From: Massilia phyllostachyos
GTDB taxonomy: Bacteria > Pseudomonadota > Gammaproteobacteria > Burkholderiales > Burkholderiaceae_D
Reading direction: 5' to 3'
DNA length: 64,000 bases
Assembly (NCBI RefSeq): GCF_021044825.1
Contig: NZ_JAJNOC010000003.1
Location: 310,001-374,000, forward strand
Made by a program: the position numbers and the translations under genes. Below, piece by piece: positions 8,451-16,854 of this stretch (within the stretch, counting starts at the first letter, position 1; every line of letters begins with the position of its first letter). The notes under the pieces are model-generated. The model made no database searches and was not told the DNA's origin. It saw only the letters and a program-made list of their open reading frames with translations.

Positions 8451-9191
8451 ACACAGCGCCAGGAGCAGCTCGAGGCAATCCGCCATCGCCTCCTGGCTCT
8501 TCAAACGAAAGCGCGCCGCGCTCGGTCCCTCGCTGCCCACCTTGACCGTCACCCAGCCAGGTGGCGCCTGGCGGAACACGATCTCGTCGTTCTCGTCGTC
8601 GCCGGCGAAGAACACGGGCGCGCCGTCCGCCAGCTCGCGCAGCGCGCGGAACTTGTCCCAGGAACCCGCCGGCAGCAGGTTCAGCACGCATTTGCCGGGC
8701 ACGATGGCAGGTAGAGGATGCAGCGCGGCCGATGCCGCGAGCAGGCGCGCCCGAGCGCTTTCCGGCTCTGGCGCCAGGCGGTAGTGCAGCGACAGCGTAT
8801 AGCGCTTGTCTTCCAGCAGGATGCCGGCGCCGGTCAGCGCGTCCGTGCCCGCGAGCTGGGCCAGCCACCCGGCGCAGATGGCCGCCTGTTCGGCCTGGCG
8901 CGCCGGATCGGCGCCGGGCATGCCTTCGGCGCCGTGGTTGCCGATCACCCAGCGCGGCGTGCCGGCCAGGCGCGCGCGCACGTCGGCGACGCCGCGCCCG
9001 GTGACCACCGCCACCGGCAGGCGCCGCGCGAGTGCGGCGAATGCGCCGGCGGTGCGCGCCTCCATCGCCACTTCGCCGGGCGTGGGCCGGATCGGCGCCA
9101 GGGTGCCGTCGAAATCGAAGCCGAAGATGGCGGGCACGCCGCGCAAGCGCGCCAGCGCCGCGCGGCCCTCCTGCGAAAACAGCGCGCTCAT
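8445..9191 (-). CDS. otsB: trehalose-6-phosphate phosphatase
   Basis: A 248-residue HAD-superfamily phosphatase that removes phosphate from trehalose 6-phosphate. HAD motif I is FGFDFDGTLAPI (residues 23-34, Asp nucleophile), motif II lies in PVAVVTGR, and the motif IV Asp pair is in FFAGDDENDEIVF near residue 200. The length is normal for OtsB. The ATG overlaps the stop of otsA (4-base overlap), giving an otsA-otsB operon with coupled translation. Together the pair makes trehalose, an osmo- and desiccation protectant. Confidence 0.93.
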   Translation of the reverse strand: MSALFSQEGRAALARLRGVPAIFGFDFDGTLAPIRPTPGEVAMEARTAGAFAALARRLPVAVVTGRGVADVRARLAGTPRWVIGNHGAEGMPGADPARQAEQAAICAGWLAQLAGTDALTGAGILLEDKRYTLSLHYRLAPEPESARARLLAASAALHPLPAIVPGKCVLNLLPAGSWDKFRALRELADGAPVFFAGDDENDEIVFRQAPPGWVTVKVGSEGPSAARFRLKSQEAMADCLELLLALCS

Positions 9192-10672
9192 GCCGCCACC
9201 GCGGTTGCGGGGACGGCCGCCTGGGCCGCCATGCCGTCTTCCAGTAGCCGCGCGGCCCAGCGGAACACGGTGTGCTCGCGCACCACGGCGCGCATGGCCG
9301 CCATGCGCGCTCCTTGCTCGCCGGGCGGCATGGCCAGCGCGGCGCCGATCGCCTCGGACAGCGCCGCGATGTCGCGCGGGTCGACCGGCAGCGCCTGCGC
9401 CAGTTCGGCGCTGGCGCCGGCCCAGCGGCTCAGCACCAGCACCCCGCGCAGGTCGGCGCGCGCCGCGACGAATTCCTTGGCCACCAGGTTCATGCCGTCC
9501 TGCAGGCTGGTGACGAGGCAGGCGTCGCAGGCGCGGTAGCAGTCCGCCACGCCGGCCGCATCGAGGCCGCCGGTGTGCAGCAGCACCGGAAGGTAGCCGG
9601 CGCGGCCGAAGCGGCGGTTGATGCGGCCCGCCAGCACGCGCACGGTGCGGTCGAGCCGGCGGTAGGGGGCGAGCGCCGTCCGGCCCGGCGCAGCGACCTG
9701 CAGCAGGGCGACCCGGCCGGCCTGGTCCGGGTTCTGCTGGAGGAACAGCGCGAAGGCGCGCAGCCGTTCGACGATGCCCTTGGTGTAGTCCATGCGGTCG
9801 ACGCCGAGCAGCAGGCGCACGCCCGGCGCCACCTTGAAGCGGTTGCGGATGCGCGTGTGCGCCGCTGCCACGGCATCCGGCTCCTGTACCGGCCAGGCGA
9901 TCGAGATCGGATAGGCGCGCGCCACGGCGCCGCCCGGCGGCTCGTTCATGCCGGCGCGCGCCGCGTCGAGGCGCGCCAGGTCGCCGGCGGTCTGCACCCC
10001 GAGCACGGTGCTGGCCAGCAGGCCGCGCATCAGTTCCGCACGCCAGGGGAAGCGCGCCAGCGTGCGTGCTTCGGGGAAGGGAATGTGCCAGAAGGTGAGG
10101 ATGACGGCGTCCGGCAGGCGCGCGCGCACCATGGCCGGCACCAGCGCCAGGTGGTAGTCCTGGACCAGCACCACCGGCCGCTCGCTGCGCGCCTCGGCCA
10201 CCACGGCGTCGGCGAAGCGTTGGTTGACCCGGCGGTAGCAGGCCCAGTCGGCCTCGCGCAGCCTCGGTTCGACGCCGGCGCGGTGGCACAGCGGCCACAG
10301 GGCGCCATTGGCCAGGCCGTCGTAGTAGCCGGCCACCTCGGCGTCCGACAGCCACAGGCGGCGCAGGCGGTAGGACCCCGGCAGGTGGTGCGCCAGCACG
10401 TGGCCGCGCGCGTCGCAGGTGGCGCGGTCGGCGCTGCCGCTGCCGTGCGCGATCCAGCAGCCGCCCTGGCCCGCCAACACCGCTTCCAGCGCCGTCACCA
10501 GGCCGCCGGCGGGACGTTCGCCGACGATGCCGTCTGGCGTGGCGCGGTGGATCCAGGGCGCGCGGTTCGAGACGACGATGATGTCCTCGCCGCAGTCGAG
10601 GCGCGCGAGCAGGCGCGCCAGGTCGGCCGCATTGCGCACGCCGGCGGCGTTTGAGAGCATCGGGTCGGCCAT
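9188..10672 (-). CDS. otsA: trehalose-6-phosphate synthase
   Basis: A 494-residue family 20 glycosyltransferase that transfers glucose from UDP-glucose to glucose 6-phosphate. Recognisable blocks are IIVVSNRAPW (residues 31-40), RPAGGLVTALE, VQDYHLALVPAM, FWHIPFPEARTLA, GVDRMDYTKGIVERL and the nucleotide-binding SLQDGMNLVAKEFVAA. The ATG is preceded by a purine-rich GAGGAAGAAGG site. The overlap with otsB shows a two-gene operon. A Pro- and Gly-rich segment replaces some conserved loop residues near MNEPPGGAVA, but the catalytic core looks intact. Confidence 0.93.
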   Translation of the reverse strand: MADPMLSNAAGVRNAADLARLLARLDCGEDIIVVSNRAPWIHRATPDGIVGERPAGGLVTALEAVLAGQGGCWIAHGSGSADRATCDARGHVLAHHLPGSYRLRRLWLSDAEVAGYYDGLANGALWPLCHRAGVEPRLREADWACYRRVNQRFADAVVAEARSERPVVLVQDYHLALVPAMVRARLPDAVILTFWHIPFPEARTLARFPWRAELMRGLLASTVLGVQTAGDLARLDAARAGMNEPPGGAVARAYPISIAWPVQEPDAVAAAHTRIRNRFKVAPGVRLLLGVDRMDYTKGIVERLRAFALFLQQNPDQAGRVALLQVAAPGRTALAPYRRLDRTVRVLAGRINRRFGRAGYLPVLLHTGGLDAAGVADCYRACDACLVTSLQDGMNLVAKEFVAARADLRGVLVLSRWAGASAELAQALPVDPRDIAALSEAIGAALAMPPGEQGARMAAMRAVVREHTVFRWAARLLEDGMAAQAAVPATAVAA

Positions 10673-10793
10673 GCCTTCTTCCTCTCGCTATTTCTCGGAA
10701 CGAAAGAAGCAAGGTAGTACGGATGAGTTCACATAACTGTTCGCCGCTTCACTTAGGCGTAGCGCCGACACGCGCCAGCGGGTCCCTCGCGGT

Positions 10794-11534
10794 TCATGCC
10801 GTTGCCATTGCTTCGGCGTCCGCGCCGGCCGGGATGGAGAGCGGCGTGCCCGGATCGGTCGCGGCGCGCCAGACCGCCTCGGCCACGTCGAGCGCATGCG
10901 TGACCGGCCCGTCGCCGCGCCGGCCGGCGAACACGCCGTCGAGGAAGCCGGCATAGGCTTGCGGCGCCGCGTCCTGCATGCGCGCCTGCGCGGTGCGGCC
11001 GAACGACGTTTCCGGCGAGCGGCCCGGCAGCACCAGGTGCGCGCGCACGCCGATGGCTTGCAGCTCGAGCGCCAGCGACGCGGTCCAGGCATTCAGCGCC
11101 GCCTTGCTCGCCGTGTAGGCGGCCAGCAGCGGCAGCGGCCCGTAGGTGGTGGCGGACGAGACGTTGACGATCACGCCGGCGCCGCGTTCCCTGAACCCGG
11201 GCAGCACGGCCTGCGTGACGGCCATGGCGCCCAGCAGGTTGGTGTCGAACACCTCGCGCAGGGTCGCCATCGGCGTCGACTCGAACACGCCCATCAGGCC
11301 GATGCCGGCATTGTTGACCAGGACGTCGACCGGGCCGCTTTCCACGGCCGCACGCTGGATGCTTTCGGGATCGAGCAGGTCGAGCGCGACGATGCGCAGC
11401 TTCGGTGACACCGGCAGCAGGTCGGGACGCGGGGTGCGCATGGTGGCGACGACGTCCCAGCCGCGTTCCAGGAAGTAGCTGGCGGTGGCGAGGCCGAATC
11501 CGGACGAGCAGCCGGTGATAAGGACGGTGGGCAT
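10794..11534 (-). CDS. SDR family oxidoreductase
   Basis: A 246-residue short-chain dehydrogenase/reductase. The NAD(P)-binding motif TGCSSGFG is at residues 7-14, VDVLVNNAGIG near residue 73, the catalytic Ser in VNVSSAT, and the catalytic YxxxK in YTASK. The start at 11534 is chosen because AGGAG lies 7 bases upstream; an upstream in-frame ATG at 11609 would add 25 Pro- and Arg-rich residues unlike the family. It is divergent from an AraC regulator gene (about 100 bases between the starts), a common arrangement in which the regulator controls the SDR. The substrate is unknown. Confidence 0.88.
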   Translation of the reverse strand: MPTVLITGCSSGFGLATASYFLERGWDVVATMRTPRPDLLPVSPKLRIVALDLLDPESIQRAAVESGPVDVLVNNAGIGLMGVFESTPMATLREVFDTNLLGAMAVTQAVLPGFRERGAGVIVNVSSATTYGPLPLLAAYTASKAALNAWTASLALELQAIGVRAHLVLPGRSPETSFGRTAQARMQDAAPQAYAGFLDGVFAGRRGDGPVTHALDVAEAVWRAATDPGTPLSIPAGADAEAMATA

Positions 11535-11632
11535 GAGGGGCTCCTGATGTGGTGGGGATGGGAGCACTATAGGTCGCCGGCTCCGGACTGGATATAATCG
11601 AAAGTACACATTTCATTCGCGAGCGTCCGAAC

Positions 11633-12526
11633 ATGGTCGATCCTTTCGCCGAACTCGTCCTGTTGCTGCAGCCGGGCGCGCCGTATTCCAAGGTCGTCAC
11701 CGGGGCGGGGCCCTGGCGCGTGCGCCGTTCCGAATACGGCCGGCCCTTCTACGGCGTGGTGCTGGAGGGCGGCTGCCGCCTCGCGGTCGACGGACACGAG
11801 ACCATCGTCCTCGAGCAGGACGACTTCGTCCTGATTCCCTCGGCGCGCAACTTCACGATGTCGAGCCTGGGGCCGCCGCCGGAAGATGAAGTAGCGCCGC
11901 CCGTCATGCGCGACAACGAGATCCGGCACGGGATCCAGGATGGCCCGCCGGACGTCAGGATGCTGGTCGGTTACTGCAGCTTCGCCTCGTCCGACGCGGC
12001 GCTGCTGGTCTCGCTGCTGCCGCAACTGGTCCACGTGCGCGGCGACCGGCGTTTGTCCGTCATCGTGCAGCTGGTCGGCGACGAGTTCCGCGCGGCGCGG
12101 CCGGCGCGCGACATCCTGCTGGCCAAGCTGCTGGAAGTGCTGCTGATCGACGCCCTGCGCGCAGGCGCCCAGGGTGCGGCCTCGCCCGGCCTGCTGCGCG
12201 GCCTGGCCGACGAGCGCCTCGCCGCGGCGCTGCGCCGCCTGCACGAAGACCCGGCGCGGGCCTGGACCGTGGCAGCGCTGGCGCAGGAGGCGGCCCTGTC
12301 GCGCTCGACCTTCTTCGAACGCTTCAGCCGCGCGCTCGGGATGGCGCCGATGGCCTACCTGTTCGCGTGGCGCATGGCGCTGGCCGGCGACCTGCTGCGG
12401 CGCGGGCAGGGCGGCGTCGCCGAAGTGGCGGCGCGGGTCGGCTACGGCTCGGCCAGCGCCTTCAGCGTCGCTTTTACCCGCCATGCCGGCATGCCGCCGG
12501 CGCGCTATGCATCCAGCACTGGCTGA
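11633..12526 (+). CDS. AraC family transcriptional regulator with cupin-type sensor
   Basis: A 297-residue regulator. Residues 1-180 form a cupin-like ligand domain (FYGVVLEGGCRLAVDG, VLEQDDFVLIPSA). The C-terminal 100 residues hold two helix-turn-helix motifs (WTVAALAQEAALSRSTFFERF and the second near VAEVAARVGYGSASAFSVAF), ending in the usual ARYASS. It probably binds between itself and the divergent SDR gene and responds to a small molecule. The ATG is 98 bases from the SDR start. AraC/SDR pairs of this kind are frequent in Burkholderiales; the ligand is not known. Confidence 0.9.
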   Translation: MVDPFAELVLLLQPGAPYSKVVTGAGPWRVRRSEYGRPFYGVVLEGGCRLAVDGHETIVLEQDDFVLIPSARNFTMSSLGPPPEDEVAPPVMRDNEIRHGIQDGPPDVRMLVGYCSFASSDAALLVSLLPQLVHVRGDRRLSVIVQLVGDEFRAARPARDILLAKLLEVLLIDALRAGAQGAASPGLLRGLADERLAAALRRLHEDPARAWTVAALAQEAALSRSTFFERFSRALGMAPMAYLFAWRMALAGDLLRRGQGGVAEVAARVGYGSASAFSVAFTRHAGMPPARYASSTG

Positions 12527-12613
12527 AACCCGGCCGGTCCTACGTGGCAGCACGGATCAACAGCCCGGCGACGCCCGTAGTAGACTGGCGGACGCTTCCA
12601 ACCGGTTTCTCCC

Positions 12614-13822
12614 ATGTCCACACCTTCCCCCGCCACGCCAGTCGCCGCCTCGCCATCCGGCACGGTGATGCAGATCCTGTTCTCCGTCGCCTTCGTCCAC
12701 CTGCTCAACGACTGCGTGCAGGCCGTGCTGCCGGCGATCTACCCGCTGCTCAAGCAGGAATTCGCGCTCAGCTTCGCCCAGATCGGCCTGATCACCCTGA
12801 CCTTCCAGTGCACGGCTTCCCTGCTGCAGCCGTGGATCGGCCTGGTCACCGACAAGCGCCCGATTCCCTTCCTGCTGCCGGCCGGGATGTGCATCACCCT
12901 GCTCGGCGTCGCGCTGCTGTCGATGGCGCACAGCTTCGCCATGCTGCTGCTGGCCGCCGGCATGATCGGCGTCGGCTCCTCGACCTTCCACCCGGAAGCC
13001 TCGCGCGTCGCGCGCCTGGCGTCGGGCGGACGCTTCGGCTTCGCCCAGTCGCTGTTCCAGGTCGGCGGCAACCTCGGCTCGGCCTTCGGGCCGCTGCTGG
13101 CGGCCGCCATCATCGTGGGCAGCGGGCAGGGACGCATCGCCTGGCTGATGGTGCTGGTGCTGCTGGCGGTCGCCGTGTTGATTGGCGTGAGCCGCTGGTA
13201 CGCCGGCCACCTGAAAAAGGCCACCGGCAAGGTCGCCGTGCACGCCGGCCCCGGCCTGTCGCGCGGGCGGGTGCTGTGGGCGCTCACCGTGCTCGCCATG
13301 CTGGTGTTCTCGAAGTACATCTACATGGCCAGCCTGTCCAGCTACTACACCTTTTATCTCATCGAAAAATTCCACGTGTCGGTGGAGTCGGCCCAGGGCT
13401 ACCTCTTCCTGTTCCTGGCGGCGGTGGCGGCCGGCACCTTCGCAGGCGGGCCGATCGGCGACCGCATCGGCAGGAAGCGCGTGATCTGGTTCTCGATCCT
13501 GGGCGCCGCGCCATTCACCCTGGCGCTGCCGTATGCGAGCCTGGGCTGGACCGCGGTGCTGTCGGTGATCATCGGCCTGGTGATGTCCTCGGCCTTCTCG
13601 GCCATCGTGGTGTTCGCGCAGGAGCTGGTGCCGAACAAGGTCGGCATGATCGCCGGCCTGTTCTTCGGCCTGATGTTCGGGATCAGCGGCATCGGCGCCG
13701 CGGCGATGGGCGCGATCGCGGACAGCACCGGCATCGAGCACGTGTACCGCATCGCGTCCTTTTTACCGCTGCTGGGCATCCTCGCGGTGCTGCTGCCGCG
13801 GACGGAGTCGGCGCGCGGCTAG
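12614..13822 (+). CDS. fsr: MFS transporter, fosmidomycin-resistance (Fsr) type
   Basis: A 402-residue inner-membrane drug/H+ antiporter with about 12 hydrophobic segments. The Fsr-like signatures are FVHLLNDCVQAVLPAIYPLL (residues 27-46), MIGVGSSTFHPEASRVAR and FFGLMFGISGIGAAAMGAIAD in the penultimate region. The conserved loop GDRIGRKRVIWFS, a variant of the MFS GxxxDRxGRR signature, is also present. Length and motifs match E. coli Fsr closely. The start ATG lies 87 bases after the araC stop. It probably exports a toxic compound, but the natural substrate cannot be told. Confidence 0.85.
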   Translation: MSTPSPATPVAASPSGTVMQILFSVAFVHLLNDCVQAVLPAIYPLLKQEFALSFAQIGLITLTFQCTASLLQPWIGLVTDKRPIPFLLPAGMCITLLGVALLSMAHSFAMLLLAAGMIGVGSSTFHPEASRVARLASGGRFGFAQSLFQVGGNLGSAFGPLLAAAIIVGSGQGRIAWLMVLVLLAVAVLIGVSRWYAGHLKKATGKVAVHAGPGLSRGRVLWALTVLAMLVFSKYIYMASLSSYYTFYLIEKFHVSVESAQGYLFLFLAAVAAGTFAGGPIGDRIGRKRVIWFSILGAAPFTLALPYASLGWTAVLSVIIGLVMSSAFSAIVVFAQELVPNKVGMIAGLFFGLMFGISGIGAAAMGAIADSTGIEHVYRIASFLPLLGILAVLLPRTESARG

Positions 13823-13839
13823 CCTGCCTATAATGAGGC

Positions 13840-14340
13840 ATGACCGCCATCTCGATCCGCTCCGCCACGCTCGACGACGCAGCCGCCATCTGCGCCATCT
13901 ACAACCCCTATGTCGCGACCACCACCATCAGCTTCGAGGAAGACGCGGTGACCGGCAGCGACATGGCGCAGCGCATCGCGGACGTGGGCAAGGCCGGCCT
14001 GCCCTGGCTGGTCGCCGAATGCGAAGGGCGCCTGCTCGGCTATGCCTACGCCACCAGGTGGCGGGTCCGTCCCGCCTACCGCACCTCGGTCGAAAGCTCG
14101 GTCTACCTCGATGGCGATGCCGCCGGGCGCGGCGTCGGCACGCTGCTGTACCGCGCGCTGCTGGACGCCCTGCGCGGCCTGGACGTGCACATGGTGATCG
14201 GCGGGATCGCCCAGCCGAATCCCGCCAGCGTGGCGCTGCACGAGAAGCTGGGCTTTCGCAAGGTGGCCCACTTCAGCGAAGTGGGGCGCAAGTTCGGGGG
14301 CTGGGTCGACGTCGGCTACTGGGAACTGCGGCTCGCATAA
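13840..14340 (+). CDS. GNAT N-acetyltransferase (phosphinothricin acetyltransferase-like)
   Basis: A 166-residue Gcn5-type acetyltransferase of the Pat/ArsN/MddA group. It begins ISIRSATLDDAAAICAIYNP and carries the acetyl-CoA pyrophosphate-binding loop in DGDAAGRGVGTLLYRALLDAL, followed by the family stretch NPASVALHEKLGFRKVAHF and WVDVGYWEL. Such enzymes acetylate small amines (phosphinothricin, methionine sulfone or sulfoximine). It starts 17 bases after the fsr stop. A TATAAT at 13829-13834 lies just before the ATG, so a nearly leaderless transcript is possible, but no convincing -35 is seen. Confidence 0.85.
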   Translation: MTAISIRSATLDDAAAICAIYNPYVATTTISFEEDAVTGSDMAQRIADVGKAGLPWLVAECEGRLLGYAYATRWRVRPAYRTSVESSVYLDGDAAGRGVGTLLYRALLDALRGLDVHMVIGGIAQPNPASVALHEKLGFRKVAHFSEVGRKFGGWVDVGYWELRLA

Positions 14341-14464
14341 TCGGGCAGCGGCGAGGCCAGCGAGCAGCCGAGCAATACCAGCGCTAGCGTGCGCGGGCCG
14401 AACAGCACCTGGGGCAAGGTCCCGCGCACGGTGGCTGCCGGCCTGTCATCAGTCTGTCAAAAGC

Positions 14465-14482
14465 CTTCGATACCATTCGAAG
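14465..14482 (+). promoter_or_regulatory. candidate operator upstream of the ArsR-type gene
   Basis: A perfect 6-bp inverted repeat, CTTCGA (14465-14470) and TCGAAG (14477-14482), is separated by 6 bases and ends 41 bases before the ArsR start. ArsR/SmtB regulators usually bind short imperfect palindromes in their own promoters, so this is a plausible autoregulatory site. The surrounding stretch is less GC-rich than the flanks. There is no direct evidence of binding. Confidence 0.35.
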
Positions 14483-14523
14483 CTTTGCCACTTCCCGCGA
14501 TGGAAACGATGAAGGACTCCCCG

Positions 14524-14805
14524 ATGGACACCAAGGCCGCGATCGCGGCGCTCGGCGCGCTGGCCCAGGACTCGCGGCTGGCGGCGTTCCGGCTGCTGGT
14601 GCGCGCCGGCAGCACGGGCATGGCGGCCAGCCGCATCGCCGAGACCCTCGACATGCCGGCGTCCTCGCTGTCCTTCCACCTGAAGGAACTGACCCACGCC
14701 GGCCTGATCGCGCCGCGCCAGGAAGGCCGCTTCCTGATCTACGCGGCGCAGGGCGGCACGATGCACGGCCTGCTGGCCTTCCTGTCCGAGCACTGCGCCG
14801 ACTGA
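14524..14805 (+). CDS. ArsR family helix-turn-helix regulator
   Basis: A 93-residue winged-helix protein. The body reads ALGALAQDSRLAAFRLLVRA, then a recognition helix region MPASSLSFHLKELTHAGLI and a wing (RFLIYAA). It lacks the CVC metal site of classic ArsR, resembling the metal-independent group seen before arsenic or phosphate genes. ATG 14524 is preferred because AAGGA lies 7 bases upstream; in-frame ATGs exist at 14500 and 14509. Its target is uncertain. The genes downstream (membrane protein, DUF4326) are candidates, as is the gene itself. Confidence 0.85.
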   Translation: MDTKAAIAALGALAQDSRLAAFRLLVRAGSTGMAASRIAETLDMPASSLSFHLKELTHAGLIAPRQEGRFLIYAAQGGTMHGLLAFLSEHCAD

Positions 14806-14892
14806 CGGTGCAAGCCTGCGTGCTCAAGCGTGCGCGGCGGCGCGGACTTTCTTGTCACAATGCGCGATTGATTCCTTGTCGATCGCCTCGCG

Positions 14893-15600
14893 ATGCCGTC
14901 ACCCGCCTGCCTCCCTGCCGTCCTGCCTCCCAGCCGCATTCCGTCCGGCGCCTTGCCGTTGGCAGCGGTGATGCTCCTGTGTTACCCGCTCTCGATGATC
15001 CTGCCGCGCAGCTGGGGATGGGAAAACGGTCCGCTCGAAGTGGCGCAGGTGCTGGTCCTGCTGGTCGGCGCCGTGCTCGCCCTGCGCGCTTGGTGGCGCA
15101 ACCGGCCGCTGCCGCTGGCGACATTGGCGCTGTGCGCCGCGCCCCTGTGGATCGTGCTGGCGGGGCGCGAGCTGAGCTGGGGCGCGGTGTTCGGGGCGCC
15201 GCTGGCGCTCACCGACCACGGTCCGGTGTTTTCCTCGCGCAACCTCTGGTACAAGCCGCTGGTGGCGCCGGCCATCGGCCTGCTGCTGGGTGCGGCGCTC
15301 GTGCATGCCTGCCGCTGGCGCCTCGACCGGCTGGCGCTGCGCCTGCTGCGCGAAGGTCACATCCCCTGGCTGGTGCTGGGCCTGGCCGTGCTGGCGGAAG
15401 CCGGCTCGAGCTGCGCCGAAGGCCATCTGCAATGTACGTTCGCATTGCGCCTGCCGTATGCGATGGTGTTCGAGGAATTGATCGAGCTGGCCGCCTATCT
15501 GTCGCTGCTCGCGGCCCAGGCCAGCCTGTTCCGGGAACGCGCGCCGGCGCCGCCAGCCATGGCGCAGCAAGCGGCGGGGGCGGCAAGGCCGCTGCCATGA
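14893..15600 (+). CDS. multi-pass membrane protein of unknown function
   Basis: A 235-residue integral membrane protein with about five or six hydrophobic segments. I do not recognise a named family. Notable charged residues sit near membrane segments (GRELSWGAVFG and YAMVFEELIELAAYL), which look like conserved functional positions and not random loops. The start ATG at 14893 gives a Pro-rich N-terminal tail; a later start is possible. The stop overlaps the start of the DUF4326 gene (ATGA), so the two are translated together. Confidence 0.65.
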   Translation: MPSPACLPAVLPPSRIPSGALPLAAVMLLCYPLSMILPRSWGWENGPLEVAQVLVLLVGAVLALRAWWRNRPLPLATLALCAAPLWIVLAGRELSWGAVFGAPLALTDHGPVFSSRNLWYKPLVAPAIGLLLGAALVHACRWRLDRLALRLLREGHIPWLVLGLAVLAEAGSSCAEGHLQCTFALRLPYAMVFEELIELAAYLSLLAAQASLFRERAPAPPAMAQQAAGAARPLP

Positions 15601-15932
15601 CGCCGGTGCGCGTACAGCTGAGCCGCAGAAAAGGCTGGAAGCTGCCGCCGGAGACGGTGTCGGTGGTGCGCCCCGGACGCTGGGGCAATCCCTTCTCGGT
15701 GGCGCCGGAGCTCGCGCCCGGCACACCGGTCGGCACGCGCTACACCGCCATGCCGACGGTGGCGGAGGCGGTGGCCGCCTACCGGCGCTGGATCATGGAA
15801 GACCCGGCCGGGCGCCGCATCGCCGAACAGGCGCGGCTGGAACTGCGCGGCAGGAACCTGGCCTGCTGGTGCCCGCTCGACGGCCCCTGCCACGCCGAGG
15901 TGCTGCTCGAGATCGCCAACCGCGCCGATTGA
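15597..15932 (+). CDS. DUF4326 domain-containing protein
   Basis: A 111-residue protein. The family signatures are VVRPGRWGNPF (residues 22-32) and, near the C-terminus, LACWCPLDGPCHAEVLLE, where the Cys-x-Cys and Cys-His residues suggest a metal or nucleotide site. DUF4326 proteins are common in phages and bacteria and their function is unknown. The gene overlaps the membrane-protein gene by 4 bases (ATGA). The 3' end is 10 bases from the convergent DUF2807 gene. Confidence 0.8.
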   Translation: MTPVRVQLSRRKGWKLPPETVSVVRPGRWGNPFSVAPELAPGTPVGTRYTAMPTVAEAVAAYRRWIMEDPAGRRIAEQARLELRGRNLACWCPLDGPCHAEVLLEIANRAD

Positions 15933-15942
15933 GACACTTCGT

Positions 15943-16566
15943 TTATTTGACGGCGACCACGCTGCCGATGCCCGACACCGACTTGCTCACCTTGCGCGGA
16001 TTGCCGTAGTAGCTCAGGTTACCCATGCCCTGCACGCGGGCGTCCAGTTTCTCGCTGGCGTGGACCTTGACCGAGCCGATGCCCTCGAAGCTGACGTCGG
16101 CGTCGCGGGTGCGCAGGTCCTTGGTGTCGACTTCGCCCACGCCCTCGGCGTGCAGGTGCAGGGTGCGCACCTCGCCGTTGATCGCCAGGCGGCCGGCGCC
16201 GCGGTAGTCGACGTCGAAACGCTCGCCGCGCACATTGTTCAGGATGATCTGGCCGGCGCCTTCGCCGCTGAAGCGCTGCAGTTCCGGCAGGGTGACGATG
16301 ACGCGGTCCTTGTTGCCGATATTGGCGCGCTTGCTTTCCTTGTAGCCGAGGCGCAGCTCGCCGCCGGACACTTCGCTGGTGACGCGGTCGATGAAGCGCG
16401 CGTCGCCCTCGACCCGCAGCGAGAAGGATTTACCGGCCTCGACCACCAGGCTGACCGGACCCTGGACCGTGATGCCCTTGAACGGGGTGACCTGGCGCAT
16501 CTGCTCGTCGGCGTGGGCGGACAGCGAGGCGAGGGACAGGACGGCGGCGAGGATCAGGCGTTGCAT
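15943..16566 (-). CDS. exported DUF2807 (head-GIN) protein
   Basis: A 207-residue secreted or periplasmic protein. Residues 1-19 form a signal peptide (LILAAVLSLASLSAHA). The mature part is an auto-transporter-adhesin-like head-GIN domain built of short repeated beta strands with recurring G-x-G patterns (FSGEGAGQIILNN, DYRGAGRLAINGEV, HAEGVGEVDTKDL, FEGIGSVKVHA, VSGIGSVVAVK), about one turn every 20 residues. The start at 16566 is chosen for the signal peptide and a GGAG site 7 bases upstream; an earlier in-frame ATG exists at 16644. The role is unknown, probably in the cell envelope. Confidence 0.8.
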   Translation of the reverse strand: MQRLILAAVLSLASLSAHADEQMRQVTPFKGITVQGPVSLVVEAGKSFSLRVEGDARFIDRVTSEVSGGELRLGYKESKRANIGNKDRVIVTLPELQRFSGEGAGQIILNNVRGERFDVDYRGAGRLAINGEVRTLHLHAEGVGEVDTKDLRTRDADVSFEGIGSVKVHASEKLDARVQGMGNLSYYGNPRKVSKSVSGIGSVVAVK

Positions 16567-16820
16567 GGTGGTCTCCGGTGAAGTGGTATGCATCCATTGT
16601 AGGGAGCTAGGCAAAGCCGGGGCGGCGTTTGCGACGGACTGCAAGAAAACGGGATTGGACGGTCGAGCGGGGCGCTGGCCGTCATTTCAATGCCCGCATG
16701 AAATGGACTTCGTGCGTGTCGATACGGGTGTTGTGCGGCGTTTGTAAAAAATAGCTGTGTGATCAACACAAATGGCCGCGCACGATTGCACGGATGCTAA
16801 TATTGTCGAGGCGATAAGGC

Positions 16821-16826
16821 TATAAT
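16821..16826 (+). promoter_or_regulatory. possible -10 element upstream of the GyrI-like gene
   Basis: TATAAT stands 28 bases before the ATG at 16855 in the most AT-rich part of the 288-base gap 16567-16854. No good -35 is seen at the usual distance. An interrupted 5-bp palindrome, TGTGT-N5-ACACA (16756-16770), lies further upstream and could be a regulator site. The rest of the gap holds nothing recognisable. Confidence 0.3.
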
Positions 16827-16854
16827 TTTCTCGTCACTTAGCCCACCAACGATC

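Noticed and set aside
8445..10712. A single 755-codon fusion of trehalose synthase and phosphatase
   Set aside because: The long frame runs through otsA in the wrong frame. The real genes are otsA (9188-10672) and otsB (8445-9191), in different frames with a 4-base overlap.
14341..14460. A possible remnant of a membrane protein on the minus strand (VLFGPRTLALVLLGC-like reading)
   Set aside because: The stretch is too short and no start or family match can be supported; it may be chance.
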